This document shows, piece by piece, positions 36,297 through 45,111 of a stretch of 64,000 nt of DNA (within the stretch, counting starts at the first letter, position 1; each line of letters begins with the position of its first letter). Under the pieces are notes generated by a model, which did no database searches, was not told the DNA's origin, and was given only the letters and a program-made list of their open reading frames with translations. The stretch spans positions 119,603 through 183,602 of the forward strand of contig JAZQHC010000018.1 of the NCBI GenBank assembly GCA_045540335.1, read 5' to 3'. This DNA is from RGIG7213 sp045540335 (GTDB lineage: Bacteria > Bacillota > Clostridia > Oscillospirales > CAG-272). The translations under genes were made by a program, and so were the position numbers.

Positions 36297-36844
36297 AGCA
36301 TTTCCTCCTCCAACTGTTTTTTTAATAATGCCCTTAAACGGTGCAATGTGGATTTAACCTTTGACGTGGAAAGAGAAAAACGCTTTGAAATCTGCTCTAT
36401 GGAATCGTTGTAAAAATACCTGCGCACAAAGATCATTTGTTTTTCTTCGTTTAACGAAGCAATAAATTTGTTAATCAATAATGAAAGCTCGGCATTTTCT
36501 ATTTCAGAAAAAACATCGTAATCAGAGGGGATGCATTCTTCCAATTCACCGCAAATCTCTCCGCCTCCGCGCTTTTCAGAATTATTTTTACGGTATTTGT
36601 CTATGGAAAGGCATCGCGTTATTTTTGATAAAAACGCCCCCAAATATGTAGGTCTTTCGTCTGGCATACGGTTCCAGGCTGTAAAATACGTGTCGTTAAC
36701 GCATTCTTCCGCGTCTTGCGTGTTGCTTAATACAGAAAATGATATGCCGTAAAGCATTTTGCCGTATTTTTCGTCTGTTTTGGTTATAGCATCGCTGTGC
36801 CGTTGCCAAAACAGGTCAACTATAATATTGTCTTGCAAGGCCAT
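36293..36844 (-). CDS. ECF-type RNA polymerase sigma factor
   Basis: 183 residues. Region 2 has GISFSVLSNTQDAEECVNDTYFTAWNRMP (shortened here: SNTQDAEECVNDTYF) and FLSKITRCLSIDKYRKN; region 4 has DSIEQISKRFSLSTSKVKS, a helix-turn-helix for the -35 box. There is no region 3, as in ECF factors. GGAGGAAAAA precedes ATG. Upstream on the same strand is an AAC-N16-CG pattern typical of ECF promoters, suggesting autoregulation. Operon: sigma, anti-sigma, vWA lipoprotein. Confidence 0.9.
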   Translation of the reverse strand: MALQDNIIVDLFWQRHSDAITKTDEKYGKMLYGISFSVLSNTQDAEECVNDTYFTAWNRMPDERPTYLGAFLSKITRCLSIDKYRKNNSEKRGGGEICGELEECIPSDYDVFSEIENAELSLLINKFIASLNEEKQMIFVRRYFYNDSIEQISKRFSLSTSKVKSTLHRLRALLKKQLEEEML

Positions 36845-36865
36845 ATTTTTTCCTCCTTCACCTTA

Positions 36866-36894
36866 TATGCCGTTAAAAATTGCGTTTGGTTTCA
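36866..36894 (-). promoter_or_regulatory. ECF-type promoter upstream of the sigma gene
   Basis: Minus strand TGAAACCA (36894-36887) then CGGCATA (36872-36866); AAC and CG are 16 bp apart, matching the AAC-N16/17-CGT form of ECF promoters. No sigma-A hexamer pair is obvious in this leader, which fits self-control by the ECF factor. Confidence 0.55.
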
Positions 36895-36969
36895 CTTTTT
36901 ATTGAATTTTATCATATTTTTTTGTTTTTTTCAACAAAGACCGTATATCGAAAAAGGTAACGTTAAATA

Positions 36970-36998
36970 TTGACATTCGCGTCGTTTATATGTATAAT
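36970..36998 (+). promoter_or_regulatory. Consensus promoter for radical SAM gene pair
   Basis: TTGACA (36970-36975), 17-bp spacer, TATAAT (36993-36998): perfect sigma-A hexamers and spacing. Confidence 0.92.
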
Positions 36999-37036
36999 AT
37001 TAAATATAATAATATATATATTTGGAGTATGTGATC

Positions 37037-38902
37037 TTGAATAACAGTTATAACCTTGACGGTATTCTTCGAAAAGTTTTAAAGCCCGGAAGATATACGG
37101 GCGGGGAATACGGGCAGATAGTAAAAAATAAAGAAAACGTAAAGTGCCGTTTTGCATTTGCGTTTCCTGATACATATGAAATAGGTATGTCCAACCTTGG
37201 GTTGCGGATACTTTACGGTGTTCTTAACGAGCAGCCCGATATATGGTGCGAAAGGGTATATGCCCCGTGGGACGATATGCAGCAGCAAATGAAGAAAAAC
37301 GACATTTTGCTTTACGCCCATGAAAGCGGCGATAACGTTAAAGATTTTGATGTACTTGGCTTCACGCTGCAGTACGAGCTGTGCTATACCACCGTTTTAA
37401 ATATGCTTACATTGGCAGGTATCCCGCTTCTTGCCAAAGATAGGGGCGAGGAATTTCCGATAGTTATCGGCGGCGGACCGTGCTCGTACAATGCAGAACC
37501 AATAGCAGACTTTTTTGATGTATTTTCTATCGGTGAAGGCGAAGAAGCACTTGTAGAGTTTTGCAATCTTTATATAAAAATGAAGGAATCGCACGATTAT
37601 ACGAAGGAAAAATTTTTGCACGAGGCGGCAAAAATTGAAGGCTTTTACGTTCCTTCATTGTACGACGTTTCGTATAATGAAGACGGCACGGTGAAATCAT
37701 ATACGCCCAAGTACGACGATATTCCACCCAAAATAAAGAAAAGAATAATAAAAGATTTTGATAAAACGTATTTTCCCGAAAAATTCGTAATGCCTTACAT
37801 CGAAACGGTGCACGACCGCATAGTTTTGGAAGTGTATCGCGGCTGCCCAAGGGGGTGCCGTTTCTGTCAGGCGGGAATGATATATCGCCCCGCAAGGGCT
37901 AAAAGCGCGGATAAGTTAAATAAGGAAGCACAGATATTGTATGAAAATACGGGGTATGATGAAATATCTCTGTGTTCGCTTTCTATTTCCGATTATCCTC
38001 ACATTCGCGAATTGACAGACAAGCTTTTGCAATGGACTGACGATAACAAGGTAAGCCTTTCTTTGCCTTCAATGCGTGCAGACAGCTTTTCAAGGGAATT
38101 GATGAAAAAAATATCGTCAGTAAGGTCAACCGGCTTAACCTTCGCACCGGAGGCAGGCACTCAACGCTTGCGCGATGCCATAAATAAGAATATTCGTGAA
38201 AAAGATATTTTCGAGGCTTGCCGCGCCGCGTTTGAAGGCGGAAGAAGTCAGGTTAAATTGTACTTTATGTGCGGCTTGCCTACCGAAACGAATGAAGATG
38301 TTCTTGGTATAGAACAACTTGCTAAATCTGTGGTTGATGAATTTTATGCTACGGAAAACCGCCCGAAGGGCCGCCCAACCGTAAGCATCAGCGTTGCGTG
38401 CTTTATACCTAAACCGTTTACCCCATTCCAATGGGACAGACAGGCAACTATGGACGAATTGGCAGAAAAACAAAAAATACTTGGCGATGCAATTACAGAT
38501 AAATCTATAAAATACAGTTATCACGACGCAGATGTAAGCCGTATTGAAGCGGTGTTTGCCAGGGGTGACAGAAAATTGTCAAAAGCGCTGGCACTTGCCG
38601 AACAACGCGGATTTAAATTCGATGCGTGGGATGAATGCTTTGATTACGAAGGCTGGTTAAAGGTGTTTGAAGATTGCGGTATCGACCCATCTTTCTATGC
38701 AAACAGAGAATTTGCAGAAGACGAAATACTTCCGTGGGATATTATTGATTGCGGCGTTACGAAAGAATTTTTGCTTCGCGAACGCCACAAGGCATATGAG
38801 AATAAAGTAACAGAAAACTGCATGAATAATTGTGCCGCCTGCGGTGCAAATAGGTTAGGAGGGGAATGCACATGGTGTCCGTCAACGAATACAAAAAAGT
38901 AA
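37037..38902 (+). CDS. TIGR03960-type B12-binding/radical SAM protein
   Basis: 621 residues. TTG at 37037 is chosen as start because GGAG (37024-37027) sits 9 nt before it; other in-frame TTG/GTG codons lie on top of the site. The N-terminal half resembles a B12-binding-like domain (FAFPDTYEIGMSNLGLRIL). The radical SAM core has RGCPRGCRFCQAG with the CxxxCxxC cluster site; a C-terminal extension ends with a Cys cluster (CMNNCAACGANRLGG). The family occurs with the TIGR03936/DUF2344 protein, usually near ribosome genes, and is suspected to modify RNA or a ribosomal component; no reaction is established. Confidence 0.9.
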   Translation: MNNSYNLDGILRKVLKPGRYTGGEYGQIVKNKENVKCRFAFAFPDTYEIGMSNLGLRILYGVLNEQPDIWCERVYAPWDDMQQQMKKNDILLYAHESGDNVKDFDVLGFTLQYELCYTTVLNMLTLAGIPLLAKDRGEEFPIVIGGGPCSYNAEPIADFFDVFSIGEGEEALVEFCNLYIKMKESHDYTKEKFLHEAAKIEGFYVPSLYDVSYNEDGTVKSYTPKYDDIPPKIKKRIIKDFDKTYFPEKFVMPYIETVHDRIVLEVYRGCPRGCRFCQAGMIYRPARAKSADKLNKEAQILYENTGYDEISLCSLSISDYPHIRELTDKLLQWTDDNKVSLSLPSMRADSFSRELMKKISSVRSTGLTFAPEAGTQRLRDAINKNIREKDIFEACRAAFEGGRSQVKLYFMCGLPTETNEDVLGIEQLAKSVVDEFYATENRPKGRPTVSISVACFIPKPFTPFQWDRQATMDELAEKQKILGDAITDKSIKYSYHDADVSRIEAVFARGDRKLSKALALAEQRGFKFDAWDECFDYEGWLKVFEDCGIDPSFYANREFAEDEILPWDIIDCGVTKEFLLRERHKAYENKVTENCMNNCAACGANRLGGECTWCPSTNTKK

Positions 38903-39567
38903 GGCTTGAATTTATTAAAACGGGCAAAGCAAAATTCATTTCCCACCTTGATTTGAACAGAACCTTAAAGTCTGTGTTTACCCGTTCTAAGGTTGCTATC
39001 TGGTACACCAACGGCTTTAATCCGCACCCGAAGCTTGTATTTTCACTTCCGCTTTCCCTTGGTGCTGAAAGCTTGTGTGAGTTTTTGGATATCCGCGTTT
39101 TGCCGCCTGTCGATTGCGAGGATATCAAAAATAGGTTAAACGCAAATTTACCTGCGGATATTCAAATAAAGCGCGTATATTTTCCAAATTCAAAGCTGGA
39201 GGATATGCAATGGGCTATATACGAATTCAAACTGGTATGCAACAACGCATCGGAAGAGCTGGCGCAAAAAATACAAAATTGCCTTTGCTCACCGATTATA
39301 ATACAAAAGCGTACCAAAAAAACCAAAAGCGGATTTATGCAGGCAGATATCTCGGAAGGAATCAAGAACCCGTACGCAAGATACGATCAAGGCGCGATAT
39401 ACCTTTCGGTAACCCTATGTGCAAGTACAGACGGGTACGTAAATCCCGATTATATAATCCGTGCACTTTCCATATACGAGAATTTAAATTTTGAAGAAAG
39501 CGGCGAATACTATACCGTTATGAAAAAAACACCACTTCTTGCAAACGGTAAAACGATATTTGAATAA
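38872..39567 (+). CDS. TIGR03936 (DUF2344) radical-SAM-linked protein
   Basis: 231 residues. AGGAGGGG (38857-38864) is 7 nt before ATG 38872; an ATG at 38866 is too close. The gene overlaps the end of the radical SAM gene by 31 bp. Core: RLEFIKTGKAKFISHLDLNR and NGFNPHPKLVFSLPLSLGAES. In many genomes it is fused to or follows the TIGR03960 protein, so the two surely act together; the activity is unknown. Confidence 0.9.
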   Translation: MVSVNEYKKVRLEFIKTGKAKFISHLDLNRTLKSVFTRSKVAIWYTNGFNPHPKLVFSLPLSLGAESLCEFLDIRVLPPVDCEDIKNRLNANLPADIQIKRVYFPNSKLEDMQWAIYEFKLVCNNASEELAQKIQNCLCSPIIIQKRTKKTKSGFMQADISEGIKNPYARYDQGAIYLSVTLCASTDGYVNPDYIIRALSIYENLNFEESGEYYTVMKKTPLLANGKTIFE

Positions 39568-39571
39568 TATT

Positions 39572-41533
39572 ATGAAACAAGCAAAATGGATCTGGTATAA
39601 AGGCGACTACGAAATATTTCATAGTACGCTTTTGCATTCCCGCAGGGACGAATTCGGCTTTAAAGTTCCGCCCATGTGGCAGCTTTACGCCCCTTACCCT
39701 ACGGTTTCTTTTGAAAAAAGCTTCAAGGCTGAAAAAAGCGGAAGCTTTAAGGTTATATCCAATGCAAACGGCTTCGTTCAGTTGGATGGAAAAAGATATA
39801 TTCTTAATACCGATATACAGTACACCATAGGTGAACATAATATTTACGTCCTTGTTACCAAGCCTGTCGGGCTGCCGTGCATTTACTGCCAAGGTGATGA
39901 TGTTGTATCTGACAGAAGCTGGATGTGCGGGTGCAACACACAAGAAAGAATACCCGCAGGTGACGAGCCTGAATATACCCTTTCCACTGATGATCCCGAG
40001 GTTTTTAAATTTGAATATCAACGTGTTGATCATGTAAGCAAAAACCAGATTAAAAACGGCGTGCTGTTTGATTTCGGAAGGGAGCTGTTTGCAAAGCTTC
40101 ATATAGAACGAACGAACACCGAAAAAATCACGGTTTATTTTGGCGAAAGTGATGCAGAAGCACTTTCTGCAAATTCTGATACGTACTTGTTTGAAGACGT
40201 TGTTGAAAGTAATGCGGTTTTATCTTCGCGTGCGTTCAGATACGTGTTTATCCCCGTTGAATGTGCTATGGATTTTAACGTTTACGCCGAATATGAGTAT
40301 ATTCCTTTTGAATATAAAGGAAGCTTTAAATGCGATGATGAATTGCTGAATAAAATATGGGATGTTTCGTCATATACATTCCATTTAAATGCGCGCGAGT
40401 TCTTTTTAGACGGCATAAAGCGCGATAGGTGGGTATGGTCGGGCGATGCCTACCAAAGCTATAAAATAAACGAATATCTTTTTTTAGATTATCCGATAGT
40501 AAGGCGCACGTTAACGGCGCTGCGCGGAAAAGACCCGATAAATACGCACATTAACACCATAAACGATTATTCGTTGTATTTGATAATAGGCACGTACGAT
40601 TATTATTTTTCTTCAAAGGATAATGAATTTATAAAATTCTTTTATCCGAAAATTAAATCATTGTGCGAATTTATAATTTCTCGCCTTGATGAAAACGGCT
40701 TCGTGGTTCACAAACCGGGTGATTGGATATTTATAGATTGGTCAGACATTGATAAAGACGGTGCACCTTGCGCCGAGCAAATACTGCTTTACCAAGCAAT
40801 GATATCAATGTCGCATCTTGCACAGGCTGTCGGCAAAAGCGGTGATGAATATATGCAAAGGGCAGAGAGGCTTTACGATAATATCAACAAGTATTTCTGG
40901 AATGAAGAAAAGGGCGCTTTTATCGACAGCTATACATCAGGCAGAAACCACGTAACGCGCCATGCAAATATATTTGCAATACTTTACGATTTTGCAACGC
41001 CGCACCAAACCGCGCTTATAATAAAAAACGTGTTGAATAACGATCAAATAACACAGATAACCACACCGTATTTCAAATTTTTTGAAACAGATGCGATTTG
41101 TAAAACAGGCAATACGGAATATGCAACTCGTCTTATACGTTCTTATTGGGGCGATATGATAAAGCTTGGTGCTACTTCCGTTTGGGAACAATATATTCCC
41201 GAAGAGAAGGGCGAACAGCATTACTCAATGTACGGTATGAAATACGGTAAATCCCTTTGCCATGCATGGGGGGCGGGCCCTGTTTATATTTTCGGAAAAT
41301 ACTTTTTGGGTGTTCGTGCCACAAGCGCAGGCGCTGAAACCTTTGAAGTTTGCCCGAATTTGGGCGGATTGAAAAAAATATGCGGCTCTGTACCGCTATG
41401 CGGCGGTATCGTAAAGGTAGAATTCGACGGCAAGCTTTGCCGCGTTTATACGGATAAAAGCGGCGGCGTTCTTATTTTGAACAATAAAAAAACCGCCCTT
41501 TGTAAGGGCAGTTATACCGAGGTTACGCTGTAA
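39572..41533 (+). CDS. GH78-like alpha-L-rhamnosidase family protein
   Basis: 653 residues from ATG 39572, 4 bp after the previous stop with a poor ribosome-binding site, so coupled. No signal peptide, so cytoplasmic. N-terminal beta-sandwich domains (about 1-255) precede an (alpha/alpha)6 barrel with the GH78 signature KRDRWVWSGDAYQSY (near 285-300) containing the acidic residues, and ISMSHLAQAVGKSGDE and EYATRLIRSYWGDM later; a small C-terminal beta domain ends the protein. Likely removes terminal rhamnose from imported oligosaccharides or glycosides. Its end overlaps the convergent transporter gene by 11 bp. Confidence 0.85.
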   Translation: MKQAKWIWYKGDYEIFHSTLLHSRRDEFGFKVPPMWQLYAPYPTVSFEKSFKAEKSGSFKVISNANGFVQLDGKRYILNTDIQYTIGEHNIYVLVTKPVGLPCIYCQGDDVVSDRSWMCGCNTQERIPAGDEPEYTLSTDDPEVFKFEYQRVDHVSKNQIKNGVLFDFGRELFAKLHIERTNTEKITVYFGESDAEALSANSDTYLFEDVVESNAVLSSRAFRYVFIPVECAMDFNVYAEYEYIPFEYKGSFKCDDELLNKIWDVSSYTFHLNAREFFLDGIKRDRWVWSGDAYQSYKINEYLFLDYPIVRRTLTALRGKDPINTHINTINDYSLYLIIGTYDYYFSSKDNEFIKFFYPKIKSLCEFIISRLDENGFVVHKPGDWIFIDWSDIDKDGAPCAEQILLYQAMISMSHLAQAVGKSGDEYMQRAERLYDNINKYFWNEEKGAFIDSYTSGRNHVTRHANIFAILYDFATPHQTALIIKNVLNNDQITQITTPYFKFFETDAICKTGNTEYATRLIRSYWGDMIKLGATSVWEQYIPEEKGEQHYSMYGMKYGKSLCHAWGAGPVYIFGKYFLGVRATSAGAETFEVCPNLGGLKKICGSVPLCGGIVKVEFDGKLCRVYTDKSGGVLILNNKKTALCKGSYTEVTL

Positions 41534-42146
41534 TTTTTGAAAATACGGAATTAAGCGATTTTGAAACTGCAAAGGAAACTATACCGCAAACGAAGAATTC
41601 GATTATTCCGTTTGTTCCGATCATTATCCAAAGAAGTGTAAATATGTTGGTGTATCCCGTAATGCCAAGGCCTTCAAGCGCTGTATGGAAAGCAGGATTG
41701 TTGTAAAAGAATAACATCATGCAGCCCATAAATAAGGCCGTGTTTATAAGCGGTGCAGACATGCTTGCGGTAAGAAATGCGCCTATGTCGTTTTTGGCAG
41801 ATGCTTTTTTGATGCACAAAAAGATCAATCCGCAGAAAATACCTATCAACGTTCTGGGAACGATACAAGTAATCGTAGTGAAAACAGGGCTTATGCCGAC
41901 AAGGGCAGCACCGAAAAGGTCACCGGTAAAGCATTGAATAAAGCTTGTTATGCCAAAAATCAATCCGAAAAATGCACCGTACCACGGGCCAAGTAATATT
42001 GCGCCAAGTGCCACAGGAATAGTCATAAAGCTGATTGAAACAAAGCCGACACGTAAATAACCAAGCGGTGTGAAGGACATAACAATTATAAGTGCCGTAA
42101 ATACAGCGGCAAGAACCATTTTGTATATCTTTTGTTTATTATTCAT
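41523..42146 (-). CDS. ECF transporter S component, possibly for niacin
   Basis: 207 residues; ATG at 42146 (MNNKQKIYKM) follows GGGAGAAG. The open frame runs 100 codons further but past the pncB promoter region and without coding character. About six membrane helices, with LRVGFVSISFMTIPVALGAILLGPWYGAFFG, here quoted only as its pieces LRVGFVSISFMTIPV and GPWYGAFFG, matching the ECF S-component family (PF12822). It would bind a vitamin and use a shared EcfAAT module, not in the window. Divergence from pncB suggests niacin, an inference from context only. Confidence 0.8.
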   Translation of the reverse strand: MNNKQKIYKMVLAAVFTALIIVMSFTPLGYLRVGFVSISFMTIPVALGAILLGPWYGAFFGLIFGITSFIQCFTGDLFGAALVGISPVFTTITCIVPRTLIGIFCGLIFLCIKKASAKNDIGAFLTASMSAPLINTALFMGCMMLFFYNNPAFHTALEGLGITGYTNIFTLLWIMIGTNGIIEFFVCGIVSFAVSKSLNSVFSKITA

Positions 42147-42185
42147 AAGGTAAAACTTCTCCCTTTTGTTTGAATGGTAAAAGGC

Positions 42186-42240
42186 ATTATAGCAAAAAAA
42201 GTCATAAAAGTCAAGTTTTTTATGTAATTTTATACTTGAC
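42186..42240. promoter_or_regulatory. Divergent promoters and possible operator between S component and pncB
   Basis: Minus strand: TTGACT (42214-42209), 17-bp spacer, TATAAT (42191-42186) for the transporter. Plus strand: TATACT (42231-42236) with a poor -35 for pncB. Direct repeats AAAGTCA (two) and an inverted pair GTCAAG (42210-42215)/CTTGAC (42235-42240) overlap both promoters, a plausible site for a niacin-responsive repressor. Confidence 0.55.
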
Positions 42241-42257
42241 GATAAGAGGTAATCAGT

Positions 42258-43703
42258 ATGTACGAAAAAAATTATTCGCTGCTGTGCGATTTTTACGAGC
42301 TTACTATGGGCAACGGCTATTTTGAAAACGGTATGAAAGACAAGATAGTTTATTTCGATGTTTTCTTTCGCCGTGTACCCGACGGCGGCGGTTTTGCCAT
42401 CGCTACGGGGCTTCAGCAAATTATAGAATATATCGAAAATCTTCATTTTTCAGATGAAGATATCGAGTTTTTAAGAAATAAAGGCATATTTTCAGAAGAT
42501 TTTTTAGAGTATCTGCGTAATTTTAAATTTTCGGGTGATATGTGGGCCGTGCCGGAGGGAACGCCTGTTTTTCCGCGGGAACCATTGATAACAGTACGCG
42601 CAAAAGCAATCGAGGCACAGCTTATTGAAACGTTTGTTTTGCTTTCAATAAATCATCAATCGTTGATAGCAACAAAGTCAAGCCGTATAGTGCGCGCGGC
42701 AAACGGAAGGGCTGTTTCAGAATTCGGTTCGAGAAGGGCGCAAGGTGCAGACGGCGCAATATTGGGCGCAAGGGCGGCATATATTGCAGGGTGCAGCGGT
42801 ACGGCGTGTGCTATTTCGGATAAAGAATACGGCGTTCCGTCCGGCGGAACTATGGCGCATTCTTGGGTTCAAATGTTCGATTCCGAATATGAAGCGTTTG
42901 AAACGTATTGTAAAACGTATCCAAACAGCGTAACGCTTTTGGTAGATACCTACAACGTGCTAAAAAGCGGCGTTCCGAATGCCATAAAAGCATTTGATAA
43001 CGTATTCGGCAAGGATAATAAAAACGTTTCTTTGGCTATCAGGCTGGATAGCGGCGATATAGCGTATTTGTCAGGTAAGGCAAGAAAAATGCTTGATAAT
43101 GCAGGGTATAGCCATTGTAAAATACTTGCCTCTAATTCACTTGATGAGTATATAATCAGGGATCTTTTAAATCAAGGTGCAGCCATTGATGCCTTTGGCG
43201 TTGGCGAAAGGCTGATAACCTCTAAAAGCGAGCCTGTGTTCGGCGGTGTGTACAAGCTTGCCGCAGTAGAAGATGAAAACGGTAACGTTTCGCCTAAAAT
43301 AAAAATAAGCGAAAACCCCGAAAAAATAACGTATCCGCACTTCAAAAAGCTGTATCGCTTTTATGAAAACAACACCGGAAAGGCGATAGCCGATCTTTTA
43401 TGTGTGCACGATGAAACACCTGATTTTACCAAGCCGTACGAATTGTTTGATCCGTACTACACGTGGAAAAGAAAAACCATAACCGACTATACCGTCCGCG
43501 AAATGCTTGTTCCGATTTTTAAAAACGGAAGGTGTATATATGATATGCCAAGCATTGAAGAAATACGCAGCTATTGCAAAGAACAAATAGATACCTTGTG
43601 GGATGAAGTTACAAGATTCGAAAATCCGCATAATTATTACGTCGATTTGTCGCAAAAATTGTGGGATATCAAAAAATCTTTGCTTGATAAAAACGGCAAA
43701 TAA
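42258..43703 (+). CDS. pncB: Nicotinate phosphoribosyltransferase
   Basis: 481 residues. Starts NYSLLCDFYELTMGNGYF, with FDVFFRRVPDGGGFAIATGL, EFGSRRAQGADGA, SGGTMAHSWVQMF around the active-site His and RLDSGDIAYLS for PRPP binding. It makes nicotinate mononucleotide from nicotinate, PRPP and ATP, the entry step of NAD salvage. AAGAGG precedes ATG. Divergent from a probable vitamin transporter; followed by radC 22 bp later. Confidence 0.95.
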   Translation: MYEKNYSLLCDFYELTMGNGYFENGMKDKIVYFDVFFRRVPDGGGFAIATGLQQIIEYIENLHFSDEDIEFLRNKGIFSEDFLEYLRNFKFSGDMWAVPEGTPVFPREPLITVRAKAIEAQLIETFVLLSINHQSLIATKSSRIVRAANGRAVSEFGSRRAQGADGAILGARAAYIAGCSGTACAISDKEYGVPSGGTMAHSWVQMFDSEYEAFETYCKTYPNSVTLLVDTYNVLKSGVPNAIKAFDNVFGKDNKNVSLAIRLDSGDIAYLSGKARKMLDNAGYSHCKILASNSLDEYIIRDLLNQGAAIDAFGVGERLITSKSEPVFGGVYKLAAVEDENGNVSPKIKISENPEKITYPHFKKLYRFYENNTGKAIADLLCVHDETPDFTKPYELFDPYYTWKRKTITDYTVREMLVPIFKNGRCIYDMPSIEEIRSYCKEQIDTLWDEVTRFENPHNYYVDLSQKLWDIKKSLLDKNGK

Positions 43704-43725
43704 TCTTAATTAGGGAGAAAGTTCA

Positions 43726-44427
43726 ATGGCAGAAGGACACAGAGCGCGTCTGAAAAAACGTTTTCTGAATGACGATCTTGATAATTTCGAACCGCATAAT
43801 GCGTTAGAGCTTCTATTGTTCTACGCGTTGCCGCGTGTTGATACAAATCCCATAGCACACAGGCTTATTGAAAAATTCGGATCTTTTTCGGCTGTTTTAC
43901 AAGCCCCAAAGGAAGAAATAGCCTCTGTGGAGGGAATGGGTGAAAACGCCGCCGTTTTTCTTAAAGTAATCAATTCAAGCTTTCGTTATTATGAAGCAGA
44001 CAGGCGCTCAATAGAAAGACTTACCCTCGACACACCCGAAAAAATAGGCAGCTTTCTTGTAGGAAAATATGCAGGGCTGGGCAATGAAAGGGTAAGTATT
44101 CTATTGTTTGATAATAAACGCAGATTGATAGAAATGCGCGTCGTTTACGAAGGCTCGGTTACCTCTGCGGGAATAAATATAAGGCAATTGGCGGAAATTG
44201 CACTGTTCAAGCATGCAAGCTTCGTAATATTGGCACATAATCATCCTAATGGAATAGCATTTCCCTCGGTTGACGATTTAGCAGTAACCGATGCTTTGCG
44301 AAAAGCCTTGGAACTGCTTGAAATAACGCTTGCGGACCATTACATAATCGCAGATGACGAATATATTACAGTTTCAAAAGCGCGGATTATGCAAAAGGAT
44401 TCTAATCCGTTATTAAGAAATTATTGA
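43726..44427 (+). CDS. radC: RadC/JAB-domain protein
   Basis: 233 residues. Helix-hairpin-helix N-terminal domain (about 15-90, EEIASVEGMGENAAVFLK) and JAMM metallopeptidase-like domain with AHNHPNG and the downstream acidic residues PSVDDLAVTDAL. Named for DNA repair, though this role is not established; the Zn site suggests hydrolase activity. GGGAGAAAG precedes ATG. Probably cotranscribed with pncB. Its end overlaps a convergent small gene by 7 bp. Confidence 0.93.
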   Translation: MAEGHRARLKKRFLNDDLDNFEPHNALELLLFYALPRVDTNPIAHRLIEKFGSFSAVLQAPKEEIASVEGMGENAAVFLKVINSSFRYYEADRRSIERLTLDTPEKIGSFLVGKYAGLGNERVSILLFDNKRRLIEMRVVYEGSVTSAGINIRQLAEIALFKHASFVILAHNHPNGIAFPSVDDLAVTDALRKALELLEITLADHYIIADDEYITVSKARIMQKDSNPLLRNY

Positions 44428-44603
44428 ATATCAGGGTCGTTTTTTAATGCTTCGGTATTGTTGCAAACGGGTGCTTTTTCGGTAATACCGATAAGCTTTT
44501 CGTGTGATGCGTGCCCCATGTTCATAAAACGCTTAATGCCTGCTTGTGTCAGATCGGCAGAGTATTCTGCCTTTCTTATATTTTCAGTAATGTGCTTATT
44601 CAT
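44421..44603 (-). CDS. Small conserved-looking protein, 60 residues
   Basis: 60 residues, hydrophilic, no membrane segment: helical N-terminal half (ITENIRKAEYSADLTQAG), then MGHASHEKLIGITEKAPVC. The start codon follows GAAAGGAGCAAAATA, an excellent site, which is the main support for translation. It converges on radC with 7-bp overlap. I do not recognise it. Confidence 0.6.
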   Translation of the reverse strand: MNKHITENIRKAEYSADLTQAGIKRFMNMGHASHEKLIGITEKAPVCNNTEALKNDPDIQ

Positions 44604-44732
44604 TATTTTGCTCCTTTCTTTTTTGTTAGTTTATGCAGTATTTTTCGTTCTATTAAAAAATAAGGCGCAAAAAATGTGAAAAATAAAAAAAATCATTTAA
44701 TATTTGGCAATAAATTGATGATGTATTATTTT

Positions 44733-44748
44733 CCCATATGGGTATAAT
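44733..44748 (+). promoter_or_regulatory. Decarboxylase operon promoter with perfect palindrome
   Basis: TATAAT (44743-44748) is directly preceded by the palindrome CCCATATGGG (44733-44742) in the spacer. No good -35 is at proper spacing (TTGATG at 44715 is 22 bp away). A regulator binding the palindrome could control the operon. The start codon of the first gene is 39 bp further on. Confidence 0.55.
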
Positions 44749-44787
44749 TATAACATAGTAATTTTAATAGGAAGAGGTAAATCTAAA

Positions 44788-45099
44788 ATGCTGTTAACAA
44801 CAGTGGTTACCCCTTTTTCAAACACCGACTGGCTTGTTTGTTTTTTAGGGGTGTCTATCGTTTTTTTAGGCTTGGTAGGTATTATCGGCGTTTGCAAGCT
44901 TTTGGGTGTTATTTGCCGTAGCCCGAAGGAAGTTTCGCAAACAGAGAAAACCGCACAGCCTTCCGTGTCAAATGCTGCACAACAAGATGAAGATATTCCC
45001 AATAGGGAACAGCTTGTTGCAGCAGTTTCCGCAGCACTTGCGGAGTATATGGGCGAAGAAGCAAATTCGTTACGCATAGTTTCCATAAAGAAGATTTAA
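44788..45099 (+). CDS. Na+-pumping decarboxylase gamma subunit (OadG-like)
   Basis: 103 residues. One membrane helix (about 15-40, WLVCFLGVSIVFLGLVGII), then a polar Gln/Ser linker and a short C-terminal helix ending SLRIVSIKKI. Such gamma subunits anchor the carboxyltransferase to the membrane beta subunit. AGGAAGAGG precedes ATG. First of four genes; weak overall sequence signature, so the call depends largely on context. Confidence 0.85.
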   Translation: MLLTTVVTPFSNTDWLVCFLGVSIVFLGLVGIIGVCKLLGVICRSPKEVSQTEKTAQPSVSNAAQQDEDIPNREQLVAAVSAALAEYMGEEANSLRIVSIKKI

Positions 45100-45111
45100 G
45101 GAGTTTGAAAA

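Noticed and set aside
42147..42446. N-terminal extension of the ECF S component by 100 codons
   Set aside because: It would cover the divergent promoters and the pncB start; the ATG at 42146 has a good GGGAGAAG site and gives the usual S-component length.
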